From assembly GCA_002104935.1 (NCBI GenBank), contig MCGT01000057.1:1-64000 (forward strand): DNA of 64,000 nucleotides, written 5' to 3'. Below the pieces are notes generated by a model. That model did no database searches, was not told the origin of the DNA, and saw nothing but the letters and a program-made list of their open reading frames with translations. Positions 1 to 9,565 of the stretch are shown in pieces. The stretch comes from Hesseltinella vesiculosa. Taxonomy: Eukaryota > Mucoromycota > Mucoromycetes > Mucorales > Cunninghamellaceae. Both the position numbers and the translations under genes were made by a program. How positions within the stretch are numbered: position 1 is the stretch's first letter; each line of letters begins with the position of its first letter.

Positions 1-13
1 TACAGCCTACAGC

Positions 14-830
14 CATGTTGCCTTACAGCCCATGTTGCCTTACAGCTTCCATGTTGCCTTACAGCTCCATGTTGCCTTACAGCCATGTGCCTTACAGCTT
101 CCATGTTGCCTTACAGCCTCCATGTTGCCTTACAGCTTCCATGTTGCCTTACAGCCCATGTTGCCTTACAGCCCATGTTGCTTACAGCTTCCATGTTGCC
201 TTACAGCTTCCATGTTGCCTTACAGCTTCCATGTTGCCTTACAGCCCATGTTGCCTTACAGCCCATGTTGCCTTACAGCTTCCATGTTGCCTTACAGCTT
301 CCATGTTGCCTTACAGCCCATGTTGCCTTACAGCCCATGTTGCCTTACAGCTTCCATGTTGCCTTACAGCCATGTTGCCTTACAGCTTCCATGTTGCCTT
401 ACAGCTTCCATGTTGTCTTACAGCTTCCATGTTGCCTTACAGCCCAGCTGTTTGCCTTCAGCCCAGCTGTTTGCCTTACAGCCCAGCTGTTTGCCTTACA
501 CCCTTGCCGATTGCCTTACAGCCCAGTTGTTTGCCTTACAGCCCATATTGCCTTACAGCTTCCATGTTGCCTTACAGCTTCCATGTTGTCTTACAGCCTC
601 CATGTTGCATTACAGCCCTGCTGTTTGCCTTTCAGCCTTGCTGTTTGCCTTAAAAATTCCTGCTGTTTGCCTTACGGCTTCCTGTTTGCCTTTCTTGCCT
701 TATTTTTTTTGAAAAAAAAAAAAACCAGCCCTCCTGTTTGCCTTAGAGCTTCCCGGTTGGCTCAACTTCCTGGTTGCCTTATAATATTCCTGTTGCCTAA
801 CAGCTTCCTGGTTGTCCACTACCTTCTCAT
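14..830. repeat. Degenerate minisatellite, 16-19 bp unit
   Basis: Head-to-tail copies of CATGTTGCCTTACAGCTTC and shorter variants fill the left edge. Copies are regular to about 460, then drift to a TGTTTGCCTTACAGC form and decay by about 830. There are roughly 40 units. All three forward frames stay open because the unit lacks stops, so the long reading frames here are artefacts. The core TTGCCTTACAGC reappears in reverse orientation near 2395-2440 and 4620-4745, inside a duplicated unit. The array may run past the window edge. Confidence 0.93.
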
Positions 831-955
831 CCGTTTTTTTTTAATAGATATTGCAGGTAAAAAACCGTTGAAAGCGAGAAAAGCGACAGAAAGCGCTTTC
901 GGTAGCATCGGCTTTTGTTTCGCTCTTTTTCCCCGTAACATTTCCATTTTTTTGC

Positions 956-2330
956 ATGGTTGAAATATTTGCTAAACACGAATGCCCGTATTGCCCTCAT
1001 ATAAGTAATGAAGCATGGCTTCTTCGACGGCACTTTCAACTTATGCACACCATTGACCTCCCAATTGATACTGGTCGCCTCAAATCTTCGCAAACAATCA
1101 CGTTCGTCAAGGCGCCCACGCCAAACAGCGACACCCGGCTTCTTTGCTTTGTTTGCAAGAGCATGTTTACTTCAAAAGTGGACTTGCGCGAACATTTTAA
1201 TGCTCATGTTGCTGAACAAGAGGTAACTAGTAAGGACTCTTTCAACCAATAGACTTACACTGTTCTTCTAGCCTCGTCCTCTATCTCGTCACCGCTCACC
1301 CGCTCGCAAACCAAAACGACCCTACAAAGTGCTCAGTGATAACATTCCTTTCCCAGAGACTGTAGAGGAAAAGGTAAGGAGAAAAACGCTGTGATGTTTA
1401 CTCATTCCTTTTTGTTCAGTGGTGCGTGGATGAATTGCAAGTTTCTGACACCCTACTCAAAGTTCGTGAGCAAGTGGCCAAGAAAAATAAGCTGAACAAA
1501 GCCTTAACTGACGCCGAACTGCTGTATGCACCGCTGATACAACAACAACAACAACAACAAAAAAAGGCGCTGACTATCTTTGATTTTCCCTAGGGCTCTT
1601 GACCATGTATACGTATTTTCCGGAGATCAAAGGGATAGCACGTCTGGCTTTACATTGGGCCAGCACACACTCATTTTGGAAAGCATTGATATGATGAACG
1701 AAAATGATATCAATGTCAAGTTTTTGACCCCTTGGTGCTCCCAGTTGGCAGTGGTAAGAGTGATTGGGAAGGATCATTTTTTTAACTGAGGCTCTCTTCT
1801 TACAAGTTGGATAAACCGAGTTGGCGCAAAGTGAAGACTGCCACAAAGACATTTTCAATGGACGCGTTAAACTCATCAGACCCAAACGAGCTCCTTGCCG
1901 CCGATGCCCTTGACAACCTGTAAAGCGTGGGATAATCTCTGTTTTTGGGACATTCATTAATCTCACGTCTTTTCTTTTACACACAGGGCAGGTCGTTTGA
2001 TCAGACGGGAAGAATCACGTCTCATGTTGGAGGATTCATTTGCCCACAAGTACCTCGATACCCTCTTTGACCCCGTCTTTGGCTCACAACCCGGCCTTTC
2101 ATCTGACTGGTAAAAAAAAAAAAGTTAAAAAAGGCGGTGCTCCACAAAAAAGAAAATGGCAAGCTTGTGACGCTATGGACGATGGCTGCCATTATACCTA
2201 CAAACCCGACTGGGCTGTCTTTGCTGAAAGCCAACAGTCAACGGCTCCCGTTGCTGTCTTGGAGCTGAAGGTGACGTACAAGAGAAACCCAAACCAGATG
2301 ACAGACTTTTCAACCAAGAATAAAAAAAAT
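956..2330 (+). pseudogene. C2H2 zinc-finger gene, 3' truncated, with nuclease-like motif
   Basis: Exon 956-1222 starts at ATG and encodes two C2H2-like fingers: CPYCPHISNEAWLLRRHFQL with a following MH, and CFVCKSMFTSKVDLREHFNA with a following H. Good GT-AG introns join it to 1272-1373 and 1420 onward, which ends in a (CAA)n tract near 1540-1561. Coding-like stretches follow at about 1593-1752, 1807-1920 and 1987-2110, then about 2160-2325. The last one contains KPDWAVF, a gap, then VLELKV, resembling the D...ExK core of PD-(D/E)XK nucleases. I could not join the last segments in a single frame. The coding signal stops where a dispersed repeat begins near 2345. I read it as a decayed or truncated member of a fungal zinc-finger family. 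The nuclease idea is inference only. Confidence 0.42.
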
Positions 2331-2344
2331 AGAAAAAAAAAAGG

Positions 2345-2802
2345 TGGCTTTTTTTTTATTTGTTTCGTTGAGGAATAAAGGAGCCGACGTGAAGCTGTAT
2401 GGCAACCAGGAAGCTGTAGGGCAACCAGGAGGCTACAAGGAACCACAGACGCAAAATCTGTGCAACCAGCCATGCACAGCCCAATAATAAAGTTTTGATC
2501 GCGAAAAAGAAGCCAAGCAGGAAAAAAATCCAGTGGAGTATAAAAAAAAGAGCGGCGGCTCACTCCATGGATCCTCGCTTCTTTTGTTGATGCAATATTT
2601 TTCAGGTAATGTTTTTGTCGGTTGATGCTGTTTACAAAGAAGAGAATGCCCTTGACTATGAATATATGAAAGGAAGCTCCTAGTTCTGATTCGTCTTGGG
2701 CTCTCTTTCAGCGTTTTTATCTTTTTTTTTTTTTTTTTTTTTTTTTGCTTTGACGTATTGGCTATTAACTTTTTGATTTGCTATTTGAATGATAGCACAA
2801 TG
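2345..2802 (+). repeat. Promoter-bearing direct repeat, copy A
   Basis: This segment is similar, in the same order and orientation, to 4572-5219. Shared blocks are an AATAAAGGAGCCG box, short GGCAACCAGG repeats, CAACC-GCCAT-CACAGCC, a TATA-type core GTATAAAAAA followed by AGAGCGGCGGCTCAC, a TTTTTTTCAGGTAATG block, and CTCCTAGTTCTGATTCGTCT. It ends just before the ATG of the membrane protein at 2800 and probably supplies that gene's promoter and 5' UTR. Alternatives are an LTR-like sequence or a tandem gene duplication whose second copy has decayed. Confidence 0.7.
2537..2567 (+). promoter_or_regulatory. TATA-type core promoter in repeat copy A
   Basis: GTATAAAAAA is followed by AGAGCGGCGGCTCACTC. 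The same TATA box and GC-rich initiator-like block recur in copy B near 4932-4958, although much of the surrounding sequence has diverged. That conservation suggests a functional core promoter. The first downstream ORF start is at 2800. Confidence 0.5.
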
Positions 2803-3330
2803 AGTGGCAAGATAAAGAGCATTGAAGACTTGACGTTCACTGTGGTAAATGAGAAGGACAATTCCAATCGAGAGAAGATATTCTCATTATGCGTGATGGG
2901 ACTTACGACACTGGTGGCTAGTTTTACTGTTGCGGCTTTGTTCATAAATACGTTCCAAGTGCTCGATAACGCTTTTATGGGCATAATGTGGTCGAATATG
3001 ACTGGGTTAGGCTTATACACCCTCACCGTTATTGTGAGTCAGATTGTGCCTTCAAAGATTATAGAGTCATCACGCATGACTAGATATATGGACAAAGTAG
3101 AGCGCTTTATGAAGATATTCTGCTTTAGTCTTGCTCTAACGTGTCTAGTTTGCACGGCAATTTACGCAAGTGTCAACTCATGTTTACTGAAGATATCTTC
3201 AGACACTTCAACGGATATGTGCACATGTATTGGCAGCACTGTGGTTAATCCGCGACCTCTCACAGTTCAGGACAGAGGAGGCACGTGCTATGTTGCTAAT
3301 AGCACAGTCATTGCCAAAACAGAGCTTTGA
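2800..3330 (+). CDS. Small multi-pass membrane protein, unknown function
   Basis: Single-exon frame of 176 residues from ATG at 2800. An in-frame upstream start at 2758 is possible, but 2800 coincides with the end of the conserved repeat and begins MSGKIKSIEDL. Three hydrophobic segments are visible at about residues 32-54, 62-85 and 104-126. They are separated by short charged loops, and the tail is Cys- and Ser/Thr-rich (CTCIG). I recognise no family. It lies directly downstream of the TATA-bearing repeat. Copy B of that repeat has no matching intact frame after it, so this gene may be element cargo or the surviving half of a duplication. Coding status rests on ORF length and its membrane-like pattern. 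Confidence 0.5.
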   Translation: MSGKIKSIEDLTFTVVNEKDNSNREKIFSLCVMGLTTLVASFTVAALFINTFQVLDNAFMGIMWSNMTGLGLYTLTVIVSQIVPSKIIESSRMTRYMDKVERFMKIFCFSLALTCLVCTAIYASVNSCLLKISSDTSTDMCTCIGSTVVNPRPLTVQDRGGTCYVANSTVIAKTEL

Positions 3331-3447
3331 TAGTAATACAGTCATAGCACAAATTTTTGTCCGCTCATTGCGGGATTTTAGTTGAACCGTGAATAAATAT
3401 TTTTAGCAGGCAAACCAATCGGGTGAACCGCCATATTGTTTTCAATT

Positions 3448-3722
3448 GCGCGCGAAAGTAAAAAAAAAAAAGATAAGGAGATGCCGGTGCAGAACGGGGG
3501 CTGATGGATTTTGGTCAGGCTGGAGAGCACTGGGGCTGTTGGGATTTGGATTGATTGGAGAGCACTGGCACTTGACTTGCGTGCACTAGATTTGACATTC
3601 CTGCGCATTTGAATAACTTACTCCCGCATTTGATTTTACTTTCGCGCGAAGCACGCACGTCAAATGCCAGTGCTCTCCAATCTGTCCAAATTCCAACAAC
3701 CCCAGTGCTCTCCGACCTGTCC
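3448..3722. mobile_element. Foldback / MITE-like inverted repeat
   Basis: Segment 3512-3586 (GGAGAGCACTGG...TGGAGAGCACTGGCA...GCGTGC) is the imperfect reverse complement of about 3645-3722 (GCACGCACGTCAAATGCCAG...CCAGTGCTCTCC). An outer pair, GCGCGCGAAAGTAAA near 3449 and TTTTACTTTCGCGCG near 3634, is also inverted. The word CCAGTGCTCTCC occurs twice in each arm and once more alone near 3967. No target duplication was identified. It has the architecture of a foldback element or MITE and no coding capacity. Confidence 0.6.
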
Positions 3723-4571
3723 AATATCCAGCTTTGTCAAACTGTTCCAAGATCTACGTCCAATTTCCAAATAAAGCAACTAAATCCGCCGCCGGCCCAC
3801 CATTCTATTGTTTCTCTCTTTTTTTTTCAAACAGTTTTATGCTATGCAGATCCATGGAACCATGGCGAAACACTGGTTCCGTTATGACTGTATATTCAAC
3901 GGAGTTAGAATGCTAACTGATGTCAATTTATGAGTCAGTGGTGATCGAGAGCCAAAGTCCAAAGTTCCAGTGCTCTCCAGCCTATATTTCCACAGCATTT
4001 TTTCCAGTACTATTCTAGCTCTTCGCTGGTGCCTGAGAGCATCGTAATTTTATTCATAGCCAATTCTCATCATTTTAATCTTGTGCGTAAAATTTGGTGT
4101 GAGTAGAATTAGAGCAATTTTTCACTGTAGTTTTTTTATCAGATAGCCTTGGGATCCCCTGGCGAAAATGACCGATTTTTCAGTTTTTTAAGCTGAGGAA
4201 ATGACGATGTGAAAACGAAAATGTTCAAAGATGGCTGGGCGACCTTCACCAATCGACCTGATTTTTTCAGCACCATCATCATTCATGTGTCTTCGAATCC
4301 TCACAAAATATCACTTCCATCCAATTACTCAAAAGTGTTGTACATCGTTTGCTTTTTTGAAAAAATAAATGACATATCCTGTCTCCGCAGAGTGCCTTCG
4401 ACTCCAGGCTCGGATTCCCCCCCCCCCAAAAAAAAAAAAAAAACTGTGACCAGGAAGAACTTGTTTTTTTCCGATGGCTTGAGGCGAACAGGACCGATTC
4501 GGGAGTCAACAGTGCGCCGAATACGCCGCCGAAGCTATGCTTCCTTACTGAGGCAAAAGGGGCACTCGTGC
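3723..4571. other. Non-coding interval
   Basis: AT-rich sequence with C8 and A17 homopolymer runs near 4420-4443 and a T14 run near 4575. It includes an isolated copy of the foldback word near 3967. Open frames here are short and low-complexity. I see no gene. Confidence 0.5.
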
Positions 4572-5219
4572 TTCTTTTTTTTTTTTTTGTTTCGTCGAGA
4601 ATAAAGGAGCCGGCGTTAGGCTATAAGAAACCAGGCTGCCTGTAAGGCAAAGAGCAGGGCTGTAAGGCAACCAAGGCTGTAAGGCAACCTTCCATGTTGT
4701 CTTTCAGCATAAAAGCTTCATCGGTTGCCTTTCGGCACTCCTGGCAACCAGGAAATTGTCCAGCGACACCATTTCTTGATTGGCTATGATTGCTTGTTGG
4801 AACAACTGCCAGAGGACATCAACAGCCACCAACTCTGTGCAACCGGCCATACACAGCCAATAAAACGTCACTTAAAAAATTTGACTGCGAAAGAGAAGCC
4901 AGAGCAAAAAAAAAATTTTTTTTCTTGTGGGGTATAAAAAAAGAGCGGCGGCTCACCAAACCACACTTCTTTTCTCTATGCAATTTTTTTCAGGTAATGC
5001 CGTTGTCGATTGATGATGTTTGCAATGAAAGAGAATGCCTTGACTATGATGATTGGATTATATGCTATTAAACCCAGCTCAGTTTGATTATACCATCAGT
5101 ATATGAAAGGAAACTCCTAGTTCTGATTCGTCTTGGGTTCTCTTTCTGAAGCGTTTTATCTTTTTTTGTTTGACGTTTTGGATATTAACTTTTTTTTGTT
5201 ATTTGAATGATAGTACAAT
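4572..5219 (+). repeat. Promoter-bearing direct repeat, copy B
   Basis: Second copy of the 2345-2802 unit, longer because of extra GTAAGGCAACC tandem units (4640-4745) and small insertions. Landmarks are AATAAAGGAGCCGG at 4602, CAACCGGCCATACACAGCC near 4840, GTATAAAAAA near 4934 with AGAGCGGCGGCTCAC, TTTTTTTCAGGTAATG near 4985, and CTCCTAGTTCTGATTCGTCT near 5114. It ends at a GATAGTACAATG that matches the start region of the 2800 gene, but no long frame follows. Confidence 0.7.
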
Positions 5220-5235
5220 GCAAGATATTTGGTAA

Positions 5236-5659
5236 AGATAAAATTTGGTACAAAGCAGCTATTGCTGTGAATATGAATAAAATAATACATAAAAAATATA
5301 TAAATGTAGAAATACATATTTGTCATTTTGTGTTGTTCGGTTTTGTTCTTGCCATGGAGTATGATTTCACAAAAAGAAGCACGCTGCATTCGCCGCCTTT
5401 TTACATCGAGGGAGAGTCGAGGAGAAGTTCATTCTCATTTGTGCGCTTGGCCCACAGGACCTATAAGCATACGCTGTTTGTTTGTAACACGCAGCGAAAC
5501 GTGGTGGAAACCAAAAAAAAAAAAAAGTGTAACACAAATGGATTTGGCGGTTCTCCTTTTTTTTTTTTTCCTTCGTCCCACATTTTTTCTTTCATCTGTT
5601 TCCTTTTGTTTTTAATCCCATCTTTCCATTTCCCCATTGCTTGATCTCCCCCCTTCAAT
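5236..5659. other. Upstream region of the PKA regulatory subunit gene
   Basis: Non-coding. A pyrimidine-rich stretch (about 5555-5655) lies immediately before the start codon. No conserved site is claimed. Confidence 0.4.
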
Positions 5660-7025
5660 ATGACCACTGATAACCAGGTGACCTTTAGCTTTGCTGATGA
5701 ATATACCCAACTGTTGACGGACCTGCACAATGACTACTGCCGTGATGAACCCAAGGATGTGCTCCAGTACTGTGCCGATTTTTTCAATCGAAAGCTAGCA
5801 GAACAACGTATCCAGCTACGTGATCAGCACGCATTTGACTTTACTGGTAAGAATCACACATCACATCATGATGTTGTGAATGTCGATGGCTAACTTTTCT
5901 TGTCCGGAAAGACAACCACCCACTGGCCAATGCAGAACACGACACACACACCTTCCAATGGCAAACCGCCCAGGATGACGACGATGACGATGCCATTGAT
6001 GAAGATGACGATGATTTTGATGACGAAGAGCGGGACAACTTCTCCACTGCGCCGTTGTCGTCAAGCATGATGATGCCTACCAACTACCGACGAGACCGCC
6101 GCACTTCTGTCAGCGCCGAATCTATTGCGCCCACCCACTCCCAAGACTTCCCCAAGACCGTCATTCCCAAGACACCCGAGCAATGCGAGCGAATCCGGTT
6201 CAGTGTCGGGAACAACTTTTTATTCAAGCATCTGGACGAAGAACAGTCGCAGGATGTAGTCAATGCCATGGAAGAGAAGCAGGTCAACCAAGGCGACACC
6301 ATCATTGAACAAGGTGCGGTCGGTGACTTTTTCTACATTGTGGATTCCGGCACCTTTGACTGCTTCATTCGTCAGGCCGATGGTTCGTCCAAAAAGGTCA
6401 CCAGCTACGAAGCCTCTGGCAGCTTTGGTGAACTAGCTCTCATGTACAATGCTCCTCGAGCCGCCACGATCGTCGCCACCTCGCCCAGCATCGTTTGGGC
6501 CCTTGACCGTGTCACCTTCCGCACCATCCTCATGGAGCACACCAGCCGCAAGCGCAAAATGTACGAGTCCTTTTTGGAAGACGTCCCTCTCCTCAAATCC
6601 CTGAAGACCTACGAGCGCCAAAAGATCGCTGATGCCCTGGAATCCATCTACTTTGAACCTGGTCAGGTTGTCATTCAGCAAGGCGACATTGGCGATCAAT
6701 TCTACCTTATCGAAGCAGGTGAAGCTCTGGTGTACAAGCTGGATGAAAATGGTGTGCAACAGCAAGTCCACCATTATCATCGAGGTGCCTACTTTGGGGG
6801 TAAGTGTTGAGAGAGGAAGACTGAGCAAAAGCATTTCTCACTTTTTTCCTTTTCACAGAGCTTGCCTTGCTGAACGACAGCCCTAGAGCTGCCACCGTTG
6901 TTGCCTACGGCAACCGACTGAAATGTGCTACATTCAACAAGAAAGCCTTCAACCGCCTCTTGGGCCCTCTTCGTGACACCTTTGACCGAAATTCTGAAAG
7001 CTACCAAACAAGCAACCACCACTAA
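5660..7025 (+). CDS. cAMP-dependent protein kinase regulatory subunit
   Basis: Exons 5660-5846, 5912-6799 and 6859-7025 give 413 residues. The N-terminal RIIa-like docking/dimerisation helix (residues about 12-50) is followed by an acidic Asp/Glu tract. The inhibitor site RRDRRTSVSAES comes next; it is a Ser-type, autophosphorylatable pseudosubstrate as in type II and fungal subunits. Two cyclic-nucleotide-binding domains follow. Their phosphate-binding cassettes are FGELALMYNAPRAATI and FGELALLNDSPRAATV; the Gly-Glu-Leu-Ala and Arg needed for cAMP binding are present in both. Intron 2 splits the second cassette between Gly and Glu. The product should hold the PKA catalytic subunit inactive until cAMP binds. 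Length and order match Bcy1/PkaR, so the call is secure. Confidence 0.97.
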
Positions 7026-7390
7026 GCTGTGTTCTACTGTCTCTCTATAGTGTATTGTATCTTCTCCCTCTATTCCCTTTTTTTTTTTTTTTTCCTGGAC
7101 ACCCATTGGATGCATTCTCTTCTCTTTTCATATCTATCCCCCTCTCACTAGACTTTTTTTTTTCTTGAAAAGCAAACTGATGCAAGTAGTGCTCTTATTC
7201 ACATTATTAAAATCACATTTAACCACCAGGACCTCGAGTTGTTATGGACTTGCCCTGTCATTTTGTATCCCTGGTGGATGTGAAAAGCGGACTGTCAATT
7301 GTGCGCCAGGCGAGCTTTTCCACTGGCTCCACAAAAATTTGCTTTTTTTTGCTTCTTTTTTTTGTAAGACTTCATCTTTTAAAGTTCGAG
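7026..7390. other. Intergenic, PKA-R to ALDH
   Basis: T-rich 3' flank and promoter interval with T17 and T10 runs. No gene seen. Confidence 0.4.
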
Positions 7391-9565
7391 ATGGAAGCTT
7401 GGATGGAAGAGTTTTCACCTCAGCAATGGTTGACCTTGGCTGTTGGTGCATTGACTAGCTGGTTATTCTTGTCCTGGCTTAGTCGACCTGGCCCCCAAAA
7501 GTTCACAGTGGAACCTCCAGCAGGTAAATCGGCAATAGAAGAAAGAGCCGTGGTTTACTTACATCCCTTCTGTTTGTTAGCTGCCGATCCCAGTTGGAGA
7601 GGCGAAGTGATGACAACACCTACTTTACGTGTAAGTTCATCTGAAGAGCATAGAAAACAAGGCGAAGAAGAAGAAAAACTCGAAAGGATGCATGTGACTG
7701 ATGATGCTTGACTTGTTGCCCTCCCTCTTTCCTCATACATCGGCATAGGATCCCATGGACCCTGATACGATTATTTGCTATGACCCAGCCACTGGATACC
7801 TGTTAGACAAGATTCCTGCTGCCACCGCCTCGGATGTGAATGAAGCTCTGGAACGCACTCGTGAAGCTCAGAAAGCTTGGGCCAAAACCTCGTTTGAACA
7901 ACGCCGCGCCGTCTTGAACAGCCTGCTCACCTTTGTTTTGGAAAACCAAGAAAATATCTGTCGTGTTGGCTGCCGTGATACTGGAAAAACAAGTACGCTG
8001 CTAACATAAGAAGAAAAAAAAAGGATTGGCCAGCTCACAAGCTCTTTTTTTTTTTAACAGTGGTGGATGCCTCTCTGGGTGAGGTGATCACTACCTGTGC
8101 AAAGCTGCGCTGGACGATTGACAATGGTGAACAAGCCTTGGCTGACGATTATCGCAATCCTGGTTTGATGATGATGTACAAACACGCAAAAGTTGTGTAT
8201 CAACCTTTGGGTGTTGTAGCTGCTCTGGTCAGTTGGAATTATCCGTAAGGCTCGATCAGCGACCAAAAAAAAAAAAAAAAAAAGGAAGAGCGCGCGCTTA
8301 CCTTTTTTTTTTTTTTTTTTTGCTCACAGCTTCCACAACACCATTGGTCCTGTGATTTCTGCTTTGATGTCTGGCAATGGGATTATGGTGAAATGCTCGG
8401 AATATGTGGCTTGGTCGTCGCAATACTACCTGGAGATCATCCGTAACTGCTTGAAGGCGCACGGTCATGACCCTGAACTGGTTCAATTCATCAACGGCTT
8501 TGCCGACGCCGGTGAGGCTGTGGTGCGGTCGGGTGTTGATCATATCACTTTTATTGGCTCACCAGCTGTTGGTAAGTTGGTCCAGCGCACCGCGTCGGAA
8601 ACGTTGGTACCCTGTGTGCTCGAATTGGGCGGCAAGGACTGCGCTATCCTATTGAAAGACGCCGATCTCTCGCAAGCCATCCCTGTCCTGATGCGTGGTG
8701 TGTTCCAGAACTGCGGCCAAAACTGTGTTGGTATTGAACGTATCATCCTCGCCGAAGAAATCTATGACAAGGTCGTGGAGGAGATGGACCAACGCATTGC
8801 CAAGCTGCGTCAAGGCTCCGTGCTCGATGATGGTGACCATGTTGACTGTGGCGCTATGACCATGGGTAACCAGGTAACAACGCCGATGACGGGGCTAGGA
8901 ATGATCATCCACTGACTGTGGGGTTTTTTTTATTGGTGCAGTTTGACAAGCTGGAAAGCTTGGTGGAAGAAGCTGTGTCTCGGGGCGCCCGTCTTTTGCA
9001 TGGTGGCAAGCGTTTCCACCACCCTCTCCACCCACATGGCCAATACTTTGAGCCCACATTGCTTGTGGACGTGACTCCAGACATGGCTATTGCCAACCAC
9101 GAAACCTTTGCGCCCATCATGGTGATCATGAAACACCATGGCCCTGAAGACGCATTGCGCGTGGCCAATGCCTGTAGCTTTGGCCTGGGCTCTTCTGTCT
9201 TCTCCGGTGACAAGCGCGTGGCTGAAAAGCTTGCTTTGAAACTCAAGGTTGGCATGACCAACGTGAACGATTTCGGTGTCAACTACCTCTGTCAGGGCTT
9301 GCCCTTTGGCGGTGTCGGCATCTCTGGCTACGGCCGCTTTGCTGGTCCGGAAGGGATTCGTGGATTGTGTGTGCCCAAGGCTGTCACGATTGATCGCATC
9401 CCTGGTGTCAAGACCCCCATTCCTCCCATCCTGGATTACCCCGTCAAGAGTGCTTGGGTCAGTTATGGCTTTGTGCAAAACTTGATTCACACCATCTATA
9501 ACCCGGACTTTGGTTCCAAAATCAAAGCCATCGGTGGCCTCATCAAAGCTAATCTCCAAAAATAA
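7391..9565 (+). CDS. Membrane-anchored aldehyde dehydrogenase (Msc7-like)
   Basis: Exons 7391-7523, 7581-7630, 7749-7992, 8061-8244, 8330-8873 and 8942-9565 give 592 residues. The start at 7391 places a hydrophobic anchor (WLTLAVGALTSWLFLSWL) at residues 13-30, so the enzyme is probably tethered to a membrane with the catalytic domain following. ALDH landmarks are SWNYPFHNTIGP (cofactor-binding region), ITFIGSPAVGK (Rossmann loop), VLELGGKD (general-base Glu), FQNCGQNCVG (nucleophilic Cys) and a PFGGVGISGYGR C-terminal motif. Fold and residues are complete, so it should be active in NAD(P)+-dependent aldehyde oxidation; the substrate is unknown. Length and N-terminal anchor fit the fungal Msc7 group better than soluble ALDHs. 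Intron 4 carries facing A19 and T19 tracts. Confidence 0.93.

Noticed and set aside
14..640. CRISPR-like array
   Set aside because: Units are directly adjacent with variable length and no unique spacers, and the genome is eukaryotic.
15..963. Three long overlapping forward ORFs at the left edge
   Set aside because: They are translations of the minisatellite unit in three frames (repeating MLPYS / HVALQ / CCLTA), with no gene-like composition.
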